Assembly (NCBI GenBank): GCA_026129905.1 | Contig: JAHCHE010000006.1 | Coordinates: 124,001 to 188,000, forward strand | Origin: Bryobacteraceae bacterium | GTDB taxonomy: Bacteria > Acidobacteriota > Terriglobia > Bryobacterales > Bryobacteraceae | DNA: 64,000 nucleotides | Reading direction: 5' to 3' | The notes under the pieces: generated by a model | Told to the model about the DNA's origin: nothing | The model's input: the letters and a program-made list of their open reading frames with translations, nothing else | Databases searched by the model: none | Shown: one piece after another, positions 24,384 to 34,100 of the stretch | Numbering within the stretch: the stretch's first letter is position 1 | Layout of the letters: each line of letters starts with the position of its first letter | Translations under genes and position numbers: made by a program

Positions 24384-27329
24384 ATGAGATATGCATCGCT
24401 CTTCTTATTCCTTGCGGCGCTCGCTTACGGAGGCTCCACCTCCGGGGACATTCCGTACACCGTTCCGCTGGAACCATGGGACGAACAGCTTGGAAACCAC
24501 CGCGCCGTTGTTGAGGTAGCCGAAGGGGCGGAAGCCGTTCGCGTCCGCATCCCGTGGCGGCGGCGCGACATTGCGCCGGAAAAGAAAGCCGTTCTCATCT
24601 ACAGCGCGCGATCCGGCAAGCGAATCGAGAACGTCGCGGCGATTCGCATCGACCGCGAGGCGGGCGACCTCGCGTTCCGGCCGGACCTCGTACCGGGGCG
24701 ATACTTCGTCTACTACATGCCGCTCGCGCCGCGGCCGGAGAAGTTCAGACTCTCGGAGAAGGCGCAGTACCTGGCGCCGGAGAAGTCCGATCCGGCATGG
24801 CTGGAGCGCTTCCGGATCGAGGAGTTGCCGCGGGCGAGGGTTGTCGAGATGCAGTCACGCACCGCCTGGGACTCGTTCTGGCCGATGGAAGTGGCGGCCA
24901 CGCGGGCGGAAGTCAGTGAACTGCTGGCGCGGCATCGCGGGAAACCTTACCTGTTGTTCCCCGAACGCCGCGAGTACCCGATCCGGATGTCGCGCGACCT
25001 GCCGTTGCGTTGGGCGCGTGAGGGGCCGAAGGCGGTTCTGGAAGACAAAGTCCGGCGCAACGAGTTCTACGCGCTTCAGGCGGGCGTGTACGCGGTGGAG
25101 AATGTGGCGCCGAAGGAGACGCCGTTCACCGTGGAGTTCGGCGACCTGAACGGTCCCGATGGTTCGCGGATTCCGGCGTCCGGCATGAAGTGTTTCAACC
25201 TTGGCGGCATCGACGACACGGGGCGCGAGTTTCAGAAGCGGTGGAGCGTGGCGGCCGGCCGGGTCGGCGCATTGTGGTTCGGCGTCCAGGTTCCGGTGGA
25301 CGCCAAGCCGGGCCGGCACGAAGGCATCGTGACCCTGAGACCGGCGAACGGCGGAACGCTGTCGTTCCGGCTCGCGTTGGATGTTCTCCGGGAAGGCTAT
25401 CTCCGAGCGGGCGGCGTCGATCAACCGGACCGCCTGGCGCGGTTGCAGTGGCTCGATTCCACGATCGGCCTCGGCGACGCGATCACCACGCCCTACACGC
25501 CGCTTGGAGTCGCCGGGAATTCCATCGCCTGCCTGGGCCGCGAAGTGCGGCTGGCGGCGACTGGATTTCCCGAGAGCGTGCGCGCCGGCGGCCTCGAACT
25601 GCTGGCCGAGCCGGTCACGATTGACATAATTCATGGCGGCGAGCCCTCGCGCTGGACCGGGGGCGGCGTTACGATCCAGCGCCCTGCTCCCGGCCGCGCC
25701 GTCTGGCAAACGGTGAACCGCGCCGGCCCGCTCGAAATGCGCGTTAGCGGGACGATGGAGTTTGACGGCGGGATGGGCTTCGACGTGAAATTGCGCGCCC
25801 AGACCCCGCTTGACGCTTCCGACATCGCCCTCCGGATCAAGCTTCGGAAGGACGCCGCGCCTTACGTGGCCGGAATGGGGCTCGACGGAGGCCATCGCCC
25901 TGCACGGTGGGCATGGAAGTGGGACCAGCAGCCGCAACGATGGAGCGATCAAGGAAACAACCTCGAGTATTTCATCTGGCTGGGCGGAACGAAGGCGGGC
26001 CTCTACTGCCGGCTGAAATCGCCGTTGGAAGACTGGAAGAATACCGGCGCGGGGGGCGTCCGGTTTGAGGAGGACGCCTCCGGAAGTGTTGTGTTCCGCG
26101 CGTCCAGCGGGAAGCGAACGCTCGCGGCCGGACAGGAACTCGAGCTTTCATTCCGGCTCCTGCCGACGCCGCTGAAGCCGTTCGACCGCACGCGCTGGAA
26201 AACGCGATACGCGCACGTCTACCGGCCAATCGACGAGATCAAGGAGACGGGCGCCACCGTCGTCAACATCCACCACGATACGCTGCCGAATCTTTTCATC
26301 AACTATCCCTTCTTCAATCTCGACTTGCTGGCGCCGTATGTTCACCAGGCGCACCGCGAGGGGTTGAAAGTGAAGCTCTACTACACGGTGCGCGAACTGA
26401 CGAACCATCTGCCGGAGTTATGGGCGCTGCGGAGCCTGGGCGACGAGATCTACCGACCGAAAGGCGTGGGTGGCCACGGCTATTCGCACCTTGACGCCTG
26501 GCTTCAGGAACACCTGGTGGAAGACTACGCTCCGGCCTGGATCACCCGCGTGCCAACGGGAGAAATCGACGCGTCGCTGCGGACGTATTTCAGCTCACGC
26601 TGGAACAATTTCTACCTGGAAGGCCTGCGTTGGCTGCTGGAGAACGCGCAGATCGACGGACTATATCTGGATGAGATCGGCTACCCGCGCGCGATGATGC
26701 AGCGGGTGCGGAGGGTGCTCGACGCGACGCGGCCCGGGAGCATGATCGACCTGCACGGAAACCGCGATTGGTGGTCGTGCAACTCGCCGGTCGGCTACTA
26801 CATGGAGCACATGCCGTATGTCGATAGGGTGTGGTTCGGCGAGGCGTTCAACCCCGATTCGCCGCCGGATTTCTGGCTGGTGGAAATGTCCGGCATTCCG
26901 TTCGGCCTGCCGGGCGACATGCTGGAACATCCCAACCCATGGCGGGGCATGCTGTACGGAATGACCGCTCGGGCGTTTTACCAGAGGAACGACCCGGCCG
27001 GAATCTGGAAGCTGTGGGACGAGTTCGGCATGGAAGACGCTTCGATGATCGGTTATTGGGAGCCGCGGTGTCCGGTGCGGACCGGCGTCGAGGACGTGCT
27101 CGCCACTGTCTACAAGCGGTCCGGCAAGTCTCTGGTAGCGCTGGCAAGCTGGGCCGGAACGACCAGCCGCGTTCATCTCAAGATCGATTGGCAAGCATTG
27201 GAGCTGGATGCCGGCCGCGCCAGGCTTCGGGCGCCGGCAATCGTCGATTTTCAAGAGGAGGCCGCCTTTGCCCCATCCGATGCGATACCGGTGGAGCCGG
27301 GGCGGGGATGGCTCCTGCTCATGGAATAG
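24384..27329 (+). CDS. Exported DUF6067-type glycoside-hydrolase-like protein
   Basis: The 981-residue protein has a signal peptide (MRYASLFLFLAALAYGGSTS), several N-terminal beta-domains (to about residue 600) and a TIM-barrel-like C-terminal half. I assign it to the DUF6067 group, related by fold to GH123. In the barrel, QIDGLYLDEIGYP carries acidic residues in a position typical of catalytic acids, and VNIHHDTLPNLFINYPF and LHGNRDWWSCNSPVGYYM are landmarks. No member has a function I can name with certainty. The frame is open upstream to 24138, but ATG 24384 starts the signal peptide. It is followed after 20 bp by the GH29-like gene, as one plus-strand operon facing the GH36-GH95 operon. 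Confidence 0.8.
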   Translation: MRYASLFLFLAALAYGGSTSGDIPYTVPLEPWDEQLGNHRAVVEVAEGAEAVRVRIPWRRRDIAPEKKAVLIYSARSGKRIENVAAIRIDREAGDLAFRPDLVPGRYFVYYMPLAPRPEKFRLSEKAQYLAPEKSDPAWLERFRIEELPRARVVEMQSRTAWDSFWPMEVAATRAEVSELLARHRGKPYLLFPERREYPIRMSRDLPLRWAREGPKAVLEDKVRRNEFYALQAGVYAVENVAPKETPFTVEFGDLNGPDGSRIPASGMKCFNLGGIDDTGREFQKRWSVAAGRVGALWFGVQVPVDAKPGRHEGIVTLRPANGGTLSFRLALDVLREGYLRAGGVDQPDRLARLQWLDSTIGLGDAITTPYTPLGVAGNSIACLGREVRLAATGFPESVRAGGLELLAEPVTIDIIHGGEPSRWTGGGVTIQRPAPGRAVWQTVNRAGPLEMRVSGTMEFDGGMGFDVKLRAQTPLDASDIALRIKLRKDAAPYVAGMGLDGGHRPARWAWKWDQQPQRWSDQGNNLEYFIWLGGTKAGLYCRLKSPLEDWKNTGAGGVRFEEDASGSVVFRASSGKRTLAAGQELELSFRLLPTPLKPFDRTRWKTRYAHVYRPIDEIKETGATVVNIHHDTLPNLFINYPFFNLDLLAPYVHQAHREGLKVKLYYTVRELTNHLPELWALRSLGDEIYRPKGVGGHGYSHLDAWLQEHLVEDYAPAWITRVPTGEIDASLRTYFSSRWNNFYLEGLRWLLENAQIDGLYLDEIGYPRAMMQRVRRVLDATRPGSMIDLHGNRDWWSCNSPVGYYMEHMPYVDRVWFGEAFNPDSPPDFWLVEMSGIPFGLPGDMLEHPNPWRGMLYGMTARAFYQRNDPAGIWKLWDEFGMEDASMIGYWEPRCPVRTGVEDVLATVYKRSGKSLVALASWAGTTSRVHLKIDWQALELDAGRARLRAPAIVDFQEEAAFAPSDAIPVEPGRGWLLLME

Positions 27330-27349
27330 GGAAGCCGAAAGGAAGGAAC

Positions 27350-28348
27350 ATGCGCCGTTTCAACAGAGTGATTCTCCCGCTGGTTCTACTTTCCGCTGTT
27401 TTGTCTGGCCAGCAGCGGGCTGAATGGATGCGCCAGGCGCGGTGGGGCGTGATGACCCACTACCTGGCCGATACGGTGGGCAAAGGAACCGAGACGACCG
27501 TCGAAGAATGGAACAGGCTGATCGACAACTTCGACGTGGAAGGACTGGCCCGGCAGTTGGAGGCGGCAAGAGCGGGCTATTATCTCATCACTTTGGGACA
27601 AAATTCCGGGTTTTATCTGTCGCCGAACGGAAGTTATGACAAATATGTCGGAATTAAGCCGAGCAAGTGCTCCCGGCGGGACCTGATCGCGGATCTCGCC
27701 AAGGCTTTGGGGCCGCGCGGAATCAAGCTGATGACGTATCTTCCGGCCGGCGCGCCGGACCGCGACGCGGTGGCCATGAAGACCCTCGAGTGGAAGCGCG
27801 GACCGTACTCCAACCTGGAGTTCCAGAAGAAGTGGGAGCAGGTAATCCGCGAGTGGTCTCTGCGATGGGGCAGCCGGGTCGCCGGGTGGTGGTTTGACGG
27901 CTGCTACTGGCCGAACATCATGTACCGCGGCGCGGAGCCGCCGAACTTTGCCAGTTTCGCCGCGGCCGCACGGGCGGGCAATCCGGCCAGCGCGCTTGCG
28001 TTCAACCGGGGGGTCCTGTATCCGATCATCTCGATCACGGAACAGGAGGATTACACCGCCGGGGAGATCAACGAACCGGGACGCGTCCGCTGTTCCGGGC
28101 AGGCCGATGCGCCGTTCCGGTGCGCGGAAGTGGACGGCGCGCAGTACCAGATGTTGAGTTACCTGGGCCAGACCTGGGGCAAGGGCCCGCCGCGGTTCTC
28201 CAACGACGAGGCGATCAAGCACACCCGCAACCTCAGCGATGGAGGCGGCGCCGTGACGTGGGACGTACCGATCGAAGCGAGCGGACTGATCTCCGCTCCA
28301 TTTGCCGAGCAGTTGAAAAGCATAGGGAAGGCGCTCGCGGGCAAATAA
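27350..28348 (+). CDS. GH29-like alpha-L-fucosidase family protein, short form
   Basis: The 332-residue protein starts with a signal peptide (LPLVLLSAVLSGQQ) and then resembles the catalytic barrel of GH29 alpha-L-fucosidases: MRQARWGVMTHY near the N-terminus and VAGWWFDGCYW with the likely nucleophile Asp183. It is shorter than usual GH29 enzymes (about 450 residues) and lacks the C-terminal beta-sandwich. The typical N-terminal GLFIHWG motif is replaced by RWGVMTHYLAD. Fucosidase activity therefore needs testing. The ATG has a GGAAGGA site immediately upstream and lies 20 bp after the DUF6067 gene. Confidence 0.7.
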   Translation: MRRFNRVILPLVLLSAVLSGQQRAEWMRQARWGVMTHYLADTVGKGTETTVEEWNRLIDNFDVEGLARQLEAARAGYYLITLGQNSGFYLSPNGSYDKYVGIKPSKCSRRDLIADLAKALGPRGIKLMTYLPAGAPDRDAVAMKTLEWKRGPYSNLEFQKKWEQVIREWSLRWGSRVAGWWFDGCYWPNIMYRGAEPPNFASFAAAARAGNPASALAFNRGVLYPIISITEQEDYTAGEINEPGRVRCSGQADAPFRCAEVDGAQYQMLSYLGQTWGKGPPRFSNDEAIKHTRNLSDGGGAVTWDVPIEASGLISAPFAEQLKSIGKALAGK

Positions 28349-28438
28349 GGCGTCAGCGCCGCGGCGTCAATAGCAGGCGGGCGCCGGGTACTCAATCGGC
28401 GGAAGAGCCGGGTTGGGGTGTTTTCCCAGGGAAGACCC

Positions 28439-28474
28439 TTGACTTTGCCGGGCTGTTGATATACAAGGAGGTGA
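28439..28474 (+). promoter_or_regulatory. Possible promoter and displaced Shine-Dalgarno before the ECF sigma gene
   Basis: TTGACT (28439-28444) and TATACA (28460-28465) are 15 bp apart, slightly short for a sigma-70 promoter. Directly after lies AAGGAGGTGA (28465-28474), a perfect match to the 16S anti-Shine-Dalgarno, but the nearest usable start for the sigma gene (TTG 28499) is 24 bases further on. Confidence 0.35.
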
Positions 28475-28498
28475 CATCGGGAAAAGGGGGAACAGGTC

Positions 28499-29023
28499 TT
28501 GGACCGCGAGGGCGCGAGCGCTGCCGTCACCAGGATCTTCGACCTCTGGTATCCCGCGGTCGTTCGTTACGCCTACCACGCTTGCGGTTCGCTGGAACTG
28601 GCCGAGGAGTTCGCCCAGGAAGCATTCGCCGCACTATACCGGACTCTCCGCGGCGGCGCCGAGATCGAGAACCCCCGGGCCTGGATGCTCGCCGCGATCC
28701 GGAACCAGACGGCGAAGCATTGGCGGTTTCGGCGCCGGCATCCGGAGGATCTTGTTCCGAATAACGAATTCGAGACGAGGAGCGCGCCTGGCAACGGTGA
28801 TCCCGAGCCGGACGGGGCCAGTTTGCAGGATTACCTTTCGATTCTGACGTCGAGGGAGGAGGAAGTCGTGGTGTTGCGGGCCCAGGGGCTGAAGTATGGC
28901 CAGATTGCTTCCCAGCTTGGGATCAGTTCGAACTCCGTTGGGACGCTGCTGATGCGAGCGATTCGGAAGATCCGCAAAGCGCGTGGCGAACGAATGGAAT
29001 CGGAGAGGACGGTGGCGGGCTGA
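28499..29023 (+). CDS. ECF-type RNA polymerase sigma factor
   Basis: The 174-residue protein has the two ECF domains: region 2 (WYPAVVRYAYHACGSLELAEEFAQEAF, of which the AEEFAQEAF part is diagnostic) and region 4 with a helix-turn-helix (LSILTSREEEVVVLRAQG, then YGQIASQLGISSNSVGTLL). The start is the TTG at 28499, since the frame is closed at 28472-28474 and no ATG or GTG lies between; an AAGGGGG site precedes it. The gene is followed one base after its stop by a zinc-finger anti-sigma gene and then by a TonB-dependent receptor, the usual arrangement of a surface-signalling or envelope-responsive unit. Confidence 0.9.
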   Translation: MDREGASAAVTRIFDLWYPAVVRYAYHACGSLELAEEFAQEAFAALYRTLRGGAEIENPRAWMLAAIRNQTAKHWRFRRRHPEDLVPNNEFETRSAPGNGDPEPDGASLQDYLSILTSREEEVVVLRAQGLKYGQIASQLGISSNSVGTLLMRAIRKIRKARGERMESERTVAG

Positions 29024-29024
29024 G

Positions 29025-31151
29025 ATGAGAGCGGAGCCGCACTACGGCGACGAGGTCCTGCTGGATTTCCTGGCGGACGAACTCCCTGCCGGGCGCAAAG
29101 AGGCGGTGGCGCAACATCTGGCGGACTGTTCCACCTGCCGCCGGGCATTCGGCGAACTCGAGGGGGACTATCAGAGCCTGATGCAGGCCGGCGGCGGCCA
29201 TCCGGCCCTTGGGCCGGAGCGGATCCGGAAAGCCCGGCTCGATCTCGCGGCAGCCATTGACGCGCATGAGAGGGACAGGACCCGGTTGGCGTACAGGAGG
29301 CGTTTTGCTCGTTCGCTGAAGGCGCTGGCGGCGGTCGCCGGTCTCGCGGCATGCTTCGCAGGCATCCTGCTCGTCGTGCGCCAGCGCGTTGGCCGCGCCG
29401 GTCCCGAACAGGTGCTCGAAATAGCCCGGTTGAGTGAGCAGGCGCGCGGCGGGGACGTGGTGTTCCAGAGTTTCGGCGTCGAGATCGAGGAGCTTCGGCC
29501 CCGGAGAGAGCAGGTGGCGGGCAGACTCGAAGCCTGGTCGGATCACGGCGGGGGCCGGTTCGCGTCGCGATGGCTGGACGAGGGGGGAGTTCTCAAGCAT
29601 GCGGTCTGGCATCCCGCGTCGGCGCCGGAGGGCTTCACGTACGATTCCTCCGATCCGGGGCGGATCGCCCGGCGCGCACCCGCGGCGGATCGCGAGGCGA
29701 TATCGCTGGTGGATCTGGGCGCCTACGGGTTAACGTGCGACGAACTGGCGGCGGGCTTCGTGCGGTGGCTCGAGACGCGGTCCTGGCGCCGGGTGACGCT
29801 TTCCGAAGGCATGCTTTCGCTGGTTGACGGGCATGGAGTGGGTCTCACGTTGGAGCGCGCGCCAAGGGACAGGGGAGACCGGCTTCGACTGGCGGCGCGG
29901 AGGCAGACGGGCTCGGGAGTGGTTGAAGTGATTCTCGAAGTGGACGCCGGCAATTACGAGCCGTTGCTGCTCCGGGTGCGGTACGATGCCGGCGAGCGGG
30001 TTTCCGAAGTCCGGATCGCGAGAAAGGAATTCCGCCCCGTCGCCGCGGGTTCGGTGAATCCCGTGGTCTTTGAGCCCATGCTGCCGGAGGCTCGGGCAGA
30101 AGCGGCGCTGGCGGGGCGCCGGGGAGAGTCGCAGAGCGCACCGGCCTCGCCGCTCTCGGAGGCGGAGGCGACTTCGGGCGCCGACCGCCGCGGCGCCGAG
30201 ATTCGCATCCTTTACGCGCTGCACGAAGCGGGAGCGTGTCTGGGAGCGCCGGTGCAGGTGATCGAACAACAGGGCGGCGAACTGCTTGTCACGGGCATCG
30301 TCCGGTCGGAGGCGATGAAAGCGAGGATATTGGCGGGCTTGGCGGGAATGAAGCTTCCGCGCCGGATTGCGACGGACATCGTGACGAACGAGGAGGCGGC
30401 CGAGCGTGCCCGCGCCGGCCGCTCACTGGGGGCAGTTGAGGGTTCCGACCGGCCAACCGCGACCGTCGAGCCGTCCCCGGAGATCGCCTCCGAACAAGCG
30501 CCGCCGCTGGAGGCGGAATTGCGAGCCTATTTCTCCGTCCAACCGCTGCCCGATGCCTCCTTGCCGGCCGTTGACGGAAGCGCGCAGGCGGGGGAGCGGG
30601 TTGCCGCGTTCACTAACCGGGCCGCGACGCTCGCGGCTAACGCGCTGGACGAGGCTTGGGCGCTGCGGACGCTCGCTGACGGGTATGGCGAGCTCACGGA
30701 TCTCGATCTGGCCTCGGCGGTGCTTCTGAAGCAGATGATCGAGGACCATCTTGGCGCGCTGGGGGACGAGACGGCGCGGCTTCGCGGGTGGGCGTCTCCG
30801 GTCTTGCGGGCGATTGCCGCGGGGCGCGGGCTGGAGGTGGCCGGGAGTCCGCGGTCCGCGAGGCAGACAAGTCCTCGACCACTCTTCGAGATCTGGCCGG
30901 CAACCTGCCGGGAAGCTTTCGCCGCGACGGAACAGATGCACGACGATGTCATGGCGCTGTTAGCGGTGAATCTGAAAGGCGCGAACGGGACGCGGAGCGA
31001 GGACGGGGACGGATCGGCCACGGCGAAAGCCATCGAGCGTCTGCTCCGGAACCTGGACCGCATGGATGCCGTCGCCGCACGCGCGAACGGCGGGGCCGGG
31101 CTCGGCTCGCCGTCGCGCGGCGATGTCCCGGCCGGAACTCCATCGCCGTGA
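29025..31151 (+). CDS. Very large membrane-anchored zinc-finger anti-sigma factor
   Basis: The 708-residue protein begins with an anti-sigma zinc-binding domain (HLADCSTC: His31, Cys35, Cys38) and has a transmembrane helix at about 99-118. About 590 residues then lie on the far side of the membrane. Ordinary anti-sigma factors of this type are 150-300 residues. The outer part has a beta-rich segment (about 130-370, with WSDHGGGRFASRWLDEGG and VEVILEVDAGNYEPLLLRVRY), a stretch resembling a small alpha/beta repeat domain (EIRILYALHEAGACLGAPVQ) and helical C-terminal regions. It overlaps the receptor gene by 4 bp (GTGA), so anti-sigma and receptor are translationally coupled. The start at 29025 follows the sigma stop by one base. 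Confidence 0.85.
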   Translation: MRAEPHYGDEVLLDFLADELPAGRKEAVAQHLADCSTCRRAFGELEGDYQSLMQAGGGHPALGPERIRKARLDLAAAIDAHERDRTRLAYRRRFARSLKALAAVAGLAACFAGILLVVRQRVGRAGPEQVLEIARLSEQARGGDVVFQSFGVEIEELRPRREQVAGRLEAWSDHGGGRFASRWLDEGGVLKHAVWHPASAPEGFTYDSSDPGRIARRAPAADREAISLVDLGAYGLTCDELAAGFVRWLETRSWRRVTLSEGMLSLVDGHGVGLTLERAPRDRGDRLRLAARRQTGSGVVEVILEVDAGNYEPLLLRVRYDAGERVSEVRIARKEFRPVAAGSVNPVVFEPMLPEARAEAALAGRRGESQSAPASPLSEAEATSGADRRGAEIRILYALHEAGACLGAPVQVIEQQGGELLVTGIVRSEAMKARILAGLAGMKLPRRIATDIVTNEEAAERARAGRSLGAVEGSDRPTATVEPSPEIASEQAPPLEAELRAYFSVQPLPDASLPAVDGSAQAGERVAAFTNRAATLAANALDEAWALRTLADGYGELTDLDLASAVLLKQMIEDHLGALGDETARLRGWASPVLRAIAAGRGLEVAGSPRSARQTSPRPLFEIWPATCREAFAATEQMHDDVMALLAVNLKGANGTRSEDGDGSATAKAIERLLRNLDRMDAVAARANGGAGLGSPSRGDVPAGTPSP

Positions 31152-34100
31152 AATTCCGGCGCGAGTCGAGGAACCTTCTCTTCGGGCTCGCGCTCGCGGC
31201 GACGTGCGGGATCGGCGCCGGGGCGGAGATTTCCGGCACGGTTCGAGATGGGACGGCCGCAGTACTGCCCGACGTGGAAATTTCCGTCATCAATGTCGAA
31301 ACCGGGATGCACCGCCGAACGGCCACGAATCAGAGCGGCTTCTATGCCGTGGCGTTTCTGCCGCCCGGGGCTTACCGGCTGACCGCGCGGCGCGAAGGCT
31401 TCATGGTGGTAACGCGGGGCGATCTCCGGATCGGCGCCGGGCAGACGTTGTGGATTGACGTGAGCCTGGCAGTGGCCAGCGTCCGGGAAACGGTCTCCGT
31501 CTCCTACGATCTGCTGAACGACCAGACGTCGGCCGAATTAGGAACCGTCGTCGACCCCGCCGCCGTGAGCAGCCTGCCGCTCAATGGAAGGAACATCACG
31601 CAACTTCTGGCGCTGACGCCGGGCGTGACGCCGGTGAGCACGGCGCAGGGATCCGTTACGGGAGTCGGCGACGCCTTTCCGACCGGCATACCCGGTTCGC
31701 AGTATCTGAAGCCGTCCTATCACGGACAGCAGAACCGGTCGCAGATCGTTTACATGGACGGCATCATCAACACGGATTTTCGCAGCAACAGCTATGCGAT
31801 TTTGCCGAGCATCGACCTGATTCAGGAGTTTAAGGTTCAGGCGCACAACGACAAGGTTGAGTGGGGCGGCGTCGCCGGGGGCGTTGTGAACCTGGTGTCG
31901 AAATCGGGTTCCAACGAGGTCCACGGCTCGGGATTCTGGTTCGTGCGGAACGAGGCTCTGGACGCGCGAGATCCATTTAAAGACGTCACCCGGGAATCGC
32001 CCGCGCCGTTCCGGCAGAACCAGTTCGGGGCCACGGTGGGCGGGCCTGCGATCAGGAATCGGACGTTTTTTTATGGCGGTTACGACGGCTGGCGGTATCG
32101 GCGTCCTTCCCAGTCGCTTGCGCGCGTCCCCACCGTCGAGGAGCTTGGGGGCGATTTTTCGGCTTCGATTGTCAACCGCGACATCTACGATCCGTTCTCG
32201 ACGCGAACCGAAGGAGGCGATTACGTCCGGGCGCCGTTTCCGGGCAGGATCATTCCGCCGGCGCTGCTGAATCCGATGTCGAAGCGATTCGTTGAAATCT
32301 ACGAGGAATCGCCCAACCACGCCGATCCGGTCTACAACTTCATCAACAGCGTCTCATCCCGCGACGACGCCAACAGCTTTCAGATAAAGCTGGATCATCA
32401 GCCGAGGGAAAGCGACAACCTGTTTTTCCGGTGGAGCCGGCAGTTGCGCAACTCCGTTCAGGCCGGCGGGCCGAAAAAATCGAGCGGCACGGCGATGACG
32501 GCGGACAATTACGGAGGCGGCTGGCTGCACATGTTCAGCCCGGATGTGATTGTGAACGTCCGCGGAGGCGCGGCGCGGCGGGATTTTCGGGGGGACGTGG
32601 AAACGCACGCGGCGGGGCTCGCCGCCATGAAGACCCTCGGCTTTCGAGACGTGGACCGATTTGGCGGCCTCAGGATGGAACTCGCCTCGCCGTGGCGCGG
32701 CGGGATCGGGTTGGCCGGCGCGGCGCCGCGCGAGAACCCCACGTACAACGTCTCCGGCGACGCCAGTTGGGCAAAGGGAGATCACAGTCTGAAGGGTGGG
32801 ATCCAGTGGGTCGGGGTGGAGCGGCTGCAAATCAACACGTCGCAGACCTTTTTCTACGACGACAGCACGACGGCGGACCCGCAAAGACCGGGCGTCACCG
32901 GGACGTCGCTCGCTTCCGCCCTGCTCGGACTGCCGGTGCGATTCGAAGGTTATCTGCCGGAGGAAGGGAAGATCCATTTCGGAATCGACACGTGGTCCGG
33001 CTACTTTCAGGACGAATGGCGCATACGGCCCAACATCACGCTGAACTACGGCATCCGCTTCGACCACAACGCGAAGCCCGTCATCTACGACGGCATGCAG
33101 TCGGGGCCGGATCTCGATCGAGGGCTGTGGCTGATCGGCGCCGGGTCGATGCCGCCGCCCTGCAATGGCGCCGGAGGCGGGACGTGCATTCCGGGCAACG
33201 GCCTTTCCGACGTGCCGTTCGGGGAGCGGATCGTGCTGGCGCACCCCCCGGTTTACGTGCCGAAGCAGATCTGGGATAACTGGGGACCGCGGGCGGGCCT
33301 CGCGGCGCGCATCACCCGGAAGACGGTGGTTCGGGCCGGCTACGGCCTGTACTGGGACAGCCTGGTCAGCAACAGCCAGTACACGCAGCACAATGTCAAC
33401 AACTGGCCGATGACTATCGGATTCGTCGGTTCGGCAAACGGTCTCGGCCAACCGTTGCGGACGATCCAGGACATTGAGGGATCGTATGCGGCCGCGCTGC
33501 CGGAGCCGTCTCCCTGGGAGAGGCAGGGATGGTTCAACGATCCGGAGCGCAAGAACGGTTATTCGCACCAGTGGAACGTGGAGGTCCAGCGGCAGTTGAG
33601 CGAAGATCTCACCGCGTCGGCGGCGTACGTCGGGAGTTGGAGCGGACGCCTGGAATACTCGGGTCTCGGCAATTCCGCGCGCCAACCCGGCCATGGGACG
33701 CCCGAGGAAGTCCAGGCGCGCCGCCCCGTTCCGTTCCTCAATGGCGGCGTCTTTTACAGCCGGAGCATGGGGACGGCCAACTACAATGCGCTCGAAGTCA
33801 AGATGCGGCGGCGCTTTGCCCGGGGGCTTCAAATGCTTGTGTCGTACACCTGGTCGAAGTCGATCGACGCCGGCAGCAGTGGATGGTTCGCCGCGGAGGA
33901 AGGGCCGGGCGGCAGTTCGGCCGCGCAGAACTATCACGATCCGAAATCGAATCGCAGCGTGTCTGCCTACGACATCCCGCATTTCCTGAGCTGGTACACG
34001 GTGTGGGAGACGCCGTTCGGCAAGGGCAAGCGGTGGTGGCGGAACGGCGCCGCGGCGGCGATGCTGGGGAACTGGCAAGTTAACTCGATCGTGCAGTGGC

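Noticed and set aside
30788-31147. Upstream extension of the TonB-dependent receptor
   Set aside because: It overlaps the anti-sigma gene in another frame; the GTG at 31148 starts a proper signal peptide and overlaps the previous stop by 4 bp.
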